NCBI GenBank assembly: GCA_949318235.1
Contig: OX439127.1
Span: forward strand, 10,602,927-10,666,926
DNA from: Ecdyonurus torrentis
Lineage: Eukaryota > Arthropoda > Insecta > Ephemeroptera > Heptageniidae
Reading direction: 5' to 3'
DNA: 64,000 nt
Shown here: one piece after another, positions 23,001-64,000 of the stretch
Position numbering within the stretch: position 1 is the stretch's first letter
Layout: each line of letters opens with the position of its first letter
Program-made: the position numbers and the translations under genes
The notes under the pieces: generated by a model
What the model saw: only the letters and a program-made list of their open reading frames with translations
The model's database searches: none
What the model was told of the DNA's origin: nothing

Positions 23001-26000
23001 TTATTTTTTTAATACTTAAAGTGCAAATTGTAATTTTGGAAATTCGTAGTATAACTAAAGTAAGAAAATTCTTTTAAATCACCATAAAAGTAATTATATA
23101 TTTTGTTAATTTAAGAAAATAGCAAAATTTGCGGTATTTTAAATTTATCTGTTAAAAATATAACTATAACCTTATATCCAAGATACCCAACCTTATAGCC
23201 CTATGATAGAACTGCAGATCAATATATTTATGCTCTAAAATTCAATTTAATACAATTACACTATTCTGGTTTCTTTTGCAATACAACGCGATTTTTTGTG
23301 ATTTTTTTATACAACTTTTTTTTTTTTTTTTTTTTTTTTTGAGTTTTCATATACTATAATTTTTTTTAACCACAAAACCTACTAACAATTCTTATCAGGA
23401 GTTTAACTACATGCTCAAATAATAACAAAAACTATATATAATTTTAAAAACAACAATTTAAAATTGTTGGGAAAAACAACGTCTAGTGGCATTAATTACT
23501 CCGAAATAAAAATAATAAATAATTTAATAGTGAACAACAAGTAACTTTCAATTTTTTTCTTTTAATAATTATTTAAACTTTATTAGGTATTTACACCTGA
23601 CGGGCCTGACGCTACAATGAAAAGTTTTAATCAATTTAATCGACATTAAAAATTAAGATGGCCATGTTTTTGTTTAAACTTAAATTGCGTCACACTTTTT
23701 AACCCGAAAAAAAACTCCTCTTCAGATCAAAATTTATGTTGATATTCCTGATCAATTGTTGTGCTTCGTAAGATACAGAAAAAAAAATCTTGTTCTTTCC
23801 ACCTCCATTCAAAGCATTTCAAAGACAAAACTAAACTAATTGTAGTATACCCTCAAGCTATATTTTCTGTAGGAATCTGAAATCTCGCTTCAGTACGCAA
23901 AAGTCAATAATAATATACAATATGTGCTATCAGCTATATAGGCTCTTGCATTAATTTAGCTATAACTTTGTATATAGACATAGAAACACCTATAGATAGA
24001 CTAAATTTTATTTTAATAGGTTATTGGTTATTCTGTGAAAATTATAGGGTAATTTTCTTCCAAGTGAAATTTTTTAGGACATATTTCTCACACTCACAGT
24101 ATAAAATATTTACTTTTTAATAATTGTTATTATTTTATTTTACAAATTTTTGTGAAAATGTATTGATCACAGCTAAAATGACCTTATGCACGAGTAAAAA
24201 AAAAAAAAAAAAAAAAAAAAGCAAAATTATATCAATTAAATGTTCTTAATCATTTCTATCACCTTTAATTCATTTCATATATTTATGTATTTTATTTATT
24301 ATTCGGTTTTCATATGGAACAATTTTGCAATTTTTTGCAATAAATTTGCATGCAATTTTACGCTTTTTTAAAATTGGAGATGACAATTATTGCAGATTGA
24401 AATATTTTTGAACTGATAATGTGCCTTGTGCTTGTGATCAATACTATAAATTTCTTCTTTTTTTTTAAGGGAAAAAATTCTTGCCAACTCGATTTCCCAC
24501 AGGCTTTACAATTTAACCATTTGCATTAAGTGCTAAAACTCGGGAGAATAACTATATTGATGCGTCCTTCGCTCAAAATTTACAAACGAAATATATATAC
24601 AATCAGGCGAGGGCGGGATCGGTGAGCGGTCTTCGTGAGCACCGGCTCTCTACGTGGAATTGCCCATAGAGGCTCTGGCGTGGGGCGGGAGGAGCTAGGT
24701 GTATATTTAAATAAATAATTACATATTTGATCATTATGTGGGTGTGTTGTCGGTGTGTACATTTTGTATTCAAATAATATTGGAAATCGTTACTAAAAAA
24801 AGTAAATAAGAAGAAGAATAAAAAATCCTCAAGGTCATGATCGTTTATTGATTTTATGTAAAGTGTTTGTTCTGAATATATGCCTATGGCACAAGCGTGT
24901 GCATTTTATTTTCCCGGTAGAGAAGCGCATTAATAATTCATTATGCTATATGTCAGACTAGGCAATTTGTGACGAAAACCAAAGCGTCTCTGAGGTCATG
25001 CACGTCACACGATAGTAAGTCAATTTTGTTACTTGCTTATTCTGAATACTTATTGACCATATAAAATTGATTTATTATGTAAGTAAGAAATATTCCTTAT
25101 TCTTTCATCATTCAAATGCCGAAAATTTAATAATTACAATATATTTCTACAATATCAACTCTTTAAGATTTTAAAAAGTATAAATAAAAATAATGTGATA
25201 TCTAAAGTAATAAAAATGCCTGTCATCGTTTCGTATACTAAAAAAATCAAACTTCATGATTTTCACTTTACGTCTTTGAATTCCATTTCTGTTTCGTTAA
25301 TTTAATTTATTATATAAAAAATACATTGTAGATGAGAAGATAATTAATTATTATATTAATATTTTCTACATATAGCGGAGAATTAAATTTTACGTGCTTG
25401 AAACTTTGACATTTCATGCTCGTGTGATTTCTATTCCTATGACGCCCTCCTTGCTAAAAATGTTTATATATGATCTATTAATTAATTTACTTATTTCGTG
25501 TTAAGTGCACTTAGTTCATTATATAATCAAGGTCACCTTTTTTCTTTTTCTTCGCACCCTCCCTCCTCCCTCCCCCCGCCTATCCACAATAAATGTACAC
25601 ACTGTATCACGCAGTTAAAATTTCAATAATATTTGTGTATTATTTCAGTATAGTGTTTAATAAATTTTAGTTTTTCTTACAGAAATTTAACAAATTTTGT
25701 AGATTTAAAGAGAACGCAAGGTACTATAAGGAAGAATACTATGCAAGGTGAAAATAATTAAATGTTACACACACACGTTAAAAAAACTAATAAACAAGGG
25801 CTTGCACTCAAAACTTTTTGGGCAATATTCATTATCATTAGTAGCTAGAACTTTTATGCTGTACAAGATAAAAAAAAATTATGCAACAAAAATATACAAC
25901 GTTTATCAATTTAATGACGCATTCACAAAAATTATTTTTTGGTGCATATGGTTCAAATTAAATGTCATCTCGTTTTATTAGTATATTGCAAACAGTACTA

Positions 26001-29000
26001 TATTACAAAATAATTGAGCAATTTTTTTTTTATTATTTATATTATAACTTTAACATACTGTATTAATACATAAGTTATTTTTTCCCATTTCTGCTGTATC
26101 ATTACATTTTTTTACATTGCTATATTGTTTTGCTATTCAAGTTCTACACCACTCCTTTGTTTACACAAAAATATATATGTAGGAGCAGTGAAGGATGCAA
26201 AATAATAGAAAAGTTTTTATTTAACTAACATAAACGTTCCGTAAATTGTACCTCAATTCATGACTTGCATTAGATATTTTTTATTATTGTTGCAAACTTG
26301 TTAGTGATCAAATCATATTCTCAATGCTTTTCTAATAGACCACATACTATGAACGTTTTTTAATTTTTGTGACGTATTTATATGATAACGATTTTCCCAT
26401 AAGAAATGCATTAACAATGTTTGAATTTACTTTAAGGATTGTATATAGATGGCTTGTATCTCAAAATCTAAAAAGAAAACTTCCAAAATTTATGATGCCA
26501 TTTGAAAGTTAATAGTAACAGCTTACCTATGATAAAATTTTCAGAACCCGTGACCATCAGATAAGAGAGAAATTAGTTATTGAAATTAACATGGGCTCTT
26601 ATGGAACTTAAACTTCAAAAAATCATAATTAAAAATCTAGCATGGTGACCCCCTTAAAATTTTTACATTTTTGAAGATACCTAATCTCAATGTATCACTG
26701 TACAAAATTTCAGATTTTTCTGTCTTTACAACTTTTTAGTCAAATCCCGCAGTAGCTGATTTCCCGCCTTAATTCATTTTCTTGATTTTTCTTTCATTGT
26801 AATATAACTTTTTGTAATTTTGATTTTATTAATTTTAATTAATTTAATAATAATTTATTTATTGCAAGTGGTCCATTGTTAACGAATTTGATTACTAAGT
26901 TTGCAACAATGAAAAAATATATAATGCAAGACGTGAATTGATCGACTCACGTTTTTTTCACAAAATAAAACGTGTGTAATTGGCTGAGAAAAAAATTCAC
27001 GTAATATTTTTTGTTTATAATATATTTAAATAAACTTACCTGATAGTGGTTGAGTTGATTGCATCGTAAATATCTTCCTGGCTTAAGTTTTCAATTGTAT
27101 CTCTATCAAATGACCACAGTTCTAATATGCTATTAAGCCAACAATATTCTTTGAGACTATTCAAAAGTGAACAATATAAAGTTTGCGGTAAATGAACACT
27201 TGGATCAAATTTTTGAAGTTTTGTAATTCCGAACGTTTTGTCAGTAAATAAATCATCTTCAAATGCTTCATTAAAGTCATCGAATGGATCTTCAGTAGTT
27301 TCTCGTCTTCTTCTTGTGCTTTGGTTTTCAATTTTTACAACTGGTAACCTGGGAAGATGCCATGTATGTTAAAAATAACAAAAAACAAGCAAACAAATAA
27401 TATAGAATAGAAATATAGAATACAGTATATACTGTAAACACAGATACAAGTATAATGTATGTACGTAAATTTTCAATATTAATGCTAATTAAGCCCTTAA
27501 ATAAAACACAGACCTAAAGTGTCCACTATTTTCATGGGGTATAAACTGGTTTGATCATACGCCTACTACATACGTTAATGGAATGGTACATTGCATTGCT
27601 AGCTGCATTTTTTTTTTTTTTTTTTTAAAGTTTGCAAGGTGTACGAACATACATAAAAAAAAATTGAAGAGTTGTGAGTAGAAGATGATGAAGTCCCACA
27701 CAACAATCTAAATTGTCAAGAAAGTAAGCATTATGTAATTGGGGGGCATGGGGGGGGGGGGGGGTAAGTTCATCGTCTGGTATGCTTCAAAAATACAAAA
27801 TAGCAATAAAACTTTTTTATTGTATTATTGATGTGTTTTCATTAAGTTTATTATGTTATATAAATCTGAATCTTTAATTTAATTTGTAACTTCATTAAAA
27901 ATTGTAGCTAAAAATTAGTTTTGTCCAAAAAAATAATAATAATAAAGGGAAAGAAATACAAAACTACGAAAAATATAATTCAACTTTCTAACTATATATA
28001 ATAATAATATTAAACATAAGGGTAACTGCATCAGTATACAATGCGTACAACTTATTTGTAAATAAATTATTGGATAACATAATGACAAATGACATAATTT
28101 ATATTTCTATGTTTTTATGGTTTACGATGGTGGAATAAAAATAAAACATTAAAAAAAATCCTAATAAAGATGCATAGTGTAAACATTAATTTTAATCCTC
28201 GCCATAACTTTTTTTTTTTTTTATATAATATAATAATAATTATTTTTTTTTGTATGTTATACTTACTTGAAGCAGATGTCCTGCCATGATTTATCGTTTG
28301 CTGTTATATTTTGAGTTTCTTCTACAACATCAAGCATCTAAAATAACAATGAAAGATATTATGTCAGAAATGTGCAGAAATCTCCAACCCCTGCAGAAAT
28401 TCTAGGATATGCAACCAGTTGGTTACATTTGTGTACCCCGCTGCATACATTACAGGATGATCTTCTATTTCACCCCTTTATAAAAGACAACTGTTGGATA
28501 CCAGCTCCATGTTTTCTTAACCCGCATGTTTTTAATTGAAATTATTTTATATTTATATATATATATATATTATTTTGTAGATACAGATTATATAAATATG
28601 GTATATACGTATGTATCCACTAGGAAAATCTTTCAGCGAGATACATATTATAATTAAGATTCAAATTTCAACTGAGGTCTATATAAAGCACATATAATAA
28701 TAAATGTATGTCATAATATTATTTATATATAAGAAAAGGAAGTAAAAAAATAATAATAATAACCTGCAAAAGCACTTCCTTGTCAAGTACATTTGAAGCA
28801 GTAAAAATGGCAGCTTGAGGTCTAATAGTATTAGGAAAATTTGCTCGTGTCCATTCAGAATCTTTAATGAAACTAGAATCTTGAGGAATCCATAATTTTT
28901 CAGGTCTATTTTCTTGTTCAAAACTGACTAATCCCGTAGAAAAAAGGACGGAGAGTAGTAAACATCCAATGATGGCATGATAAGGACGAACTGCAATACT

Positions 29001-29425
29001 AAATCCAAGCCTACAAGGTGAATTCAATTAAAATTAATGGATAAAGCTATGTAGTTTTTATTAATATCATGCAATAGCTTGAGTTGGAGGTTATAATCTA
29101 ATATTATAATGAGAAAAATGGAAATGTATGTATGAACTCTTTCATGATTAATTTATTATTAGCTTTTATTTTAAATGCGCGTCATCTAATGGAGTTTCAA
29201 TGTCGTTATGGGTCATTATTAATATCAAAGTATATTTACAATGTGTTATTACTTATACTTTACGTCAAAAAGCGTGCATGATATATTATGACAAGTCAGA
29301 GTCATTAGGTTCTTACATCGTAAAGAAGTAACATAATAAAGCGTGAATCGTACCGCAATAATCAAACAAGGGGGAAAAAAAAGGAGAAGAAGAAAAATCA
29401 TCATATAGCATAGGATATATATATC

Positions 29426-29481
<56 letters not shown>

Positions 29482-29572
29482 CATATATGCTTTTTTTTTA
29501 ATAAAGGCGATTATTTAAAAATATATTATACTAAAAAGTATGATATACAAAGTTTCTAAGTTTTATTTTTCT

Positions 29573-29620
<48 letters not shown>

Positions 29621-30219
29621 TGTTTTTTATTTTTTTATTTTATTTTATTTTTTTTTTAATTGCAGTAGATAAGCAGCTGTTCATTATAAAAAAAAATAAT
29701 ATTAATGCAGATGCTTTCATATAGAGCGCGGGATAAAAACTTAATATTATGTCTGGTTGTCATTTCTTAGTAAAACGACGTATATAATTTAAAAATATTG
29801 CCATTCGAAGAACTTACGAAGAATAATTCATTAATAATTCAATGGGATTATTGTATTTCAATTCAATTATGCCTTGAAAAGCGATTAACAGAGTACTATT
29901 TTCTTTCCCGCAATTGAAGCATCATAAATATAATTATATATAGTACATTCATACTATTGTATTAATAACGCGCGCATGGTGCTAAACATTAATAAAATTA
30001 TATTAATGAATATAAATCAATAACAAAGTTAAAATAATTTAGTTTAAAAACTTACCAATAGAAGAATTCTTCCAATGAAGCAATTATGCGAAATCCAATA
30101 GTAGTTACAAATATGTAAATCTTTTGCAAAGTCGCTGCAGCGGTGTTACATAACGTGTTGTTAAACAATGTTCCCATAGTGTTCTTTTCAGACGAAGTAT
30201 GTAATGGATCGTCCAACAT
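18213..30219 (-). CDS. Patched-related (PTCHD3-like) RND membrane protein, complete, 15 exons
   Basis: Twelve-span RND-superfamily protein with a sterol-sensing domain; relatives move or sense sterols and lipids at membranes. Exons in coding order: 30219-30056, 29010-28764, 28337-28267, 27348-27040, 22701-22530, 22285-22188, 22123-22003, 21525-21229, 21163-20915, 20620-20305, 20222-20080, 19935-19774, 19679-19554, 18803-18537, 18422-18213. All introns are GT-AG and all phases close, giving 983 aa. TM1 lies near residues 66-87, TM2-TM6 (sterol-sensing region) about 370-525, TM7 577-597, and TM8-TM12 about 790-938. Large extracellular loops follow TM1 and TM7. The RND proton-relay-type motifs are present in both halves: GIGIDD near residues 436-441 and GLCVDYAAH near 852-860. 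A 45-residue polar tail ends the protein. The family also includes Drosophila Ptr and nematode PTR proteins; the exact orthologue is uncertain. Intron 4 (4.3 kb) is by far the largest. Confidence 0.95.
18917..19464. mobile_element. foldback-family copy in Patched-related intron 13
   Basis: The left side starts AAGGAAAGGATAGAAATACC and the right side ends TATCCTTTTCTTTATTATAT, GATCCTAACCGCG, TTTTTTCCTTAA, giving the full family terminus in inverse orientation. Internal arms AATTTTCTTCTTTGATTGAAA and its complement lie around 19045-19135. A unique stretch of about 190 bases (19165-19355) sits in the right half. No ORF. Confidence 0.75.
20012..20059. repeat. (GA)n microsatellite
   Basis: Dinucleotide array of about 24 units in the Patched-related intron 11, 21 bases downstream of a T run and 20 bases from the exon 11 donor. 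Confidence 0.95.
20871..20898. repeat. (ACAT)n tetranucleotide repeat
   Basis: Seven tandem units beside an A run (20847-20867), close to the donor of Patched-related exon 9. Confidence 0.9.
21573..21730. mobile_element. short foldback-family copy in Patched-related intron 7
   Basis: AGAAAGGATAGAATTACCAG on the left pairs with CTGGTAATTCTATCTTTTTC on the right, with GAAGTTCTATGGAGAGGTCT folding back immediately onto TCTCCATAGAACTTTCTG. The right end keeps ATTGATCCTATATAACTGTG and a T run leading to TTTAA. It is a miniature version of the element at 12783-13220. Confidence 0.8.
21768..21945. mobile_element. second palindromic MITE-like unit in the same intron
   Basis: GATTTGGTAGACATTATAGA, AATTAGGGAAATGGGAGAGA and GAGTTGACTGACAG on the left pair imperfectly with CTGTCAGTCTCAGCTC, GTCTCCCATTCTCC and TATCAAATCTG on the right, around a GC-rich core GGGGTGGTGGCACC. 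The arms are about 75 bases. The open frame at 21772-22077 on the plus strand runs through this hairpin and antisense to exon 7, so it is not a gene. Confidence 0.6.
22702..27039 (-). other. Patched-related intron 4, repeats and one GC-rich island
   Basis: The intron opens (22780-22960) with a repeat-like stretch containing GAAAACTACTCCACCGATTC, a wording typical of dispersed repeats in insect genomes. T or A runs occur near 22963, 23310 and 24198. At 24600-24700 there is an isolated GC-rich island with GGGCGGG-type sequence. Sequence at 26440-26780 also reads like an old repeat. I find no coding exon of the host gene in it, and none is needed for phase. Confidence 0.5.
24600..24700. other. 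GC-rich island inside intron 4
   Basis: About 100 bases with much higher G+C and CpG than their AT-rich surroundings, including GCGAGGGCGGGATCGG and TGGGGCGGGAGGAG. A minus-strand frame of 60 codons crosses it without recognisable content. It could be an internal promoter, an enhancer or a fragment of a GC-rich repeat. Confidence 0.4.
27611..27626. repeat. T run; a G-rich run follows at 27741-27765
   Basis: Homopolymer tracts in Patched-related intron 3. The G tract is interrupted once (GGGGGGCATGGGGG...). Lengths of such runs are unreliable in assemblies. Confidence 0.7.
29431..29616. repeat. (TA)n and (TC)n arrays in Patched-related intron 1
   Basis: A TA array at 29431-29475 and a TC array at 29576-29616, separated by AT-rich sequence. 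No other feature is visible in this intron. Confidence 0.9.
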
Positions 30220-30861
30220 TTCACTGAACTATTTCATATTTTGCAGCAGTCGCAAAAAAAGCATGCTGAGAGTTGCCACTCAAGAAGACAACTGGTTTTC
30301 ATGCATCCTTTAATTTCAAATAATAGCATGGGCCTTGCAAGGTTATGGCCTTCAGCTGATGACTGCACTCTTAACACACGCAAACGTAAAAAAAAAAAAT
30401 TATATATATATTTTGTTAGTAATTGTCTGCGGCTGCTCGTAACTCTTAGCCAATAAAAAAGCATAATTAAAGCGGGAATTTAAACTTTAAGTTTGAAATA
30501 GCTGCCACAAGGAACTTGTGGCAGTAGTATATCTGCGCATGGCAATACATGACGTTCGTTAAGTGTATAGATCTACGCAAAGTCCAAACAGCATCAGAGA
30601 TCTGCCGCGAAGCATTGAGTGAGGGAGTTAGCTGTAGGGCGCTCTCGGCGCAAGAGCACAGGGCATATCGGCGACAAAAGCGTGAACAGGCGCCGCGAGC
30701 CGCGACACAGAATCCACACGGCACGCTCGCAACTTTGCTGGCTCATCTCAACAGACACGCGCCAAGCTTAAGTCGAGGCGGTCAGAAAAAGCAGCTTGGC
30801 CACCACGCCGTTGCATAAGCCACACTCGTCACATTCGGCTATGAAATAAAATTAATGCACG
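30220..30861. promoter_or_regulatory. divergent promoter region of the Patched-related and PLCL genes
   Basis: The start codons of the two genes point away from each other and are 642 bases apart. Bases 30590-30830 are strikingly rich in G+C and CpG for this window (CGCTCTCGGCGC, AGGCGCCGCGAGCCGCGAC), as in the promoter and 5'UTR of ubiquitously used genes. A CCAAT motif lies at about 30450. Open frames here on both strands (for example 30549-30818 plus) have no recognisable domain and probably reflect the base composition of the PLCL 5'UTR. Confidence 0.6.
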
Positions 30862-63602
<32,741 letters not shown>

Positions 63603-64000
63603 GTAAGTCTCACTCTGAATAACTGTGTGTATGAGTGTGTGTGGAACTTCAATAATTAACCTACTTTTGTGCTGAACAAACTTTAACGTAATAGCAATGT
63701 CTAATGCAAACATCATGAACCAGGTTTCATGTACCTAAAAGCTTGGATTGTACTTAATATTTAATTTAATTGACTATATTATTATACTTTCTGTTAATAT
63801 ATTTTATTGAGTCCAATTTTATTTTATTCTAGAGGTTCTCGGAATGAACTTCAATAGATATTCATAAATAAATTCCATTTTTCTTCTTTCTTTCCTTTTT
63901 TAATATCATATGCTATCAATAAAATGCGACATTTTCTTTTTCATATTAATTGATCGTTAAATTTGCTTTTAAAAAATTTAGTTCCTATATCAATGAAAAA
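63603..64000 (+). other. PLCL intron after the Y-domain exon, continuing beyond the window
   Basis: Starts with a perfect GTAAGT donor. AT-rich with no further exon inside the window. The C2-domain exons expected next must lie to the right. Confidence 0.7.

Noticed and set aside
30549..30818. 89-codon plus-strand ORF before PLCL
   Set aside because: Stop codons are rare in this CpG-rich 5' region, and no domain or signal is visible. Taken as promoter or 5'UTR sequence.

Overview
The window is nuclear DNA from an animal, most likely an insect. It has long AT-rich introns with GT-AG splicing, dense (TA)n microsatellites, many short inverted-repeat transposons, and a TCAGT-type initiator in front of one gene. 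A parasitoid wasp (Hymenoptera) is an inference from repeat style and gene content, not proven. A 200-base run of N (61284-61483) marks an assembly gap. No bacterial features are present. Layout: (1) 780-10809, plus strand: a complete 26-exon nucleoporin Nup188 gene (1648 aa, every exon phase closes). (2) 10810-14780: intergenic repeats, with a palindromic MITE, a near-perfect 404-bp foldback element, and a probable LTR-retrotransposon remnant. (3) 14780-15807, minus strand: a small two-exon gene for an unrecognised secreted, acidic, cysteine-containing protein, with TATA box, initiator, signal peptide, intron and poly(A) signal all visible. It is the most novel item here. (4) 15840-18135: repeats, including a MITE with nearly identical 48-bp ends and a tRNA-derived SINE. 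(5) 18213-30219, minus strand: a complete 15-exon Patched-related RND membrane protein (983 aa). (6) 30220-30861: a CpG-rich head-to-head promoter region. (7) 30862-63602 and beyond, plus strand: an inactive phospholipase C-like protein (PRIP/PLCL). Its first exon, a probable 44-nt microexon, and three exons for the X/Y linker and Y domain are visible, but the PH, EF-hand and X-domain exons are not. They may lie in the N gap. The large introns hold long (TA)n arrays, a 615-bp palindrome, a hAT-like element, a TTAA-flanked element and other repeats. The genes are unrelated in function: a nuclear-pore scaffold, a lipid/sterol-type membrane transporter-like protein, a phosphoinositide-binding scaffold and a secreted lineage-specific protein. 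No operon-like logic applies. The only structural gene-gene relationship is the shared divergent promoter of the Patched-related and PLCL genes. One foldback transposon family recurs in Nup188 and Patched-related introns and in the intergenic region. Exon coordinates were worked out by hand from ORF phase, splice consensus and remembered family alignments; no database search was possible.
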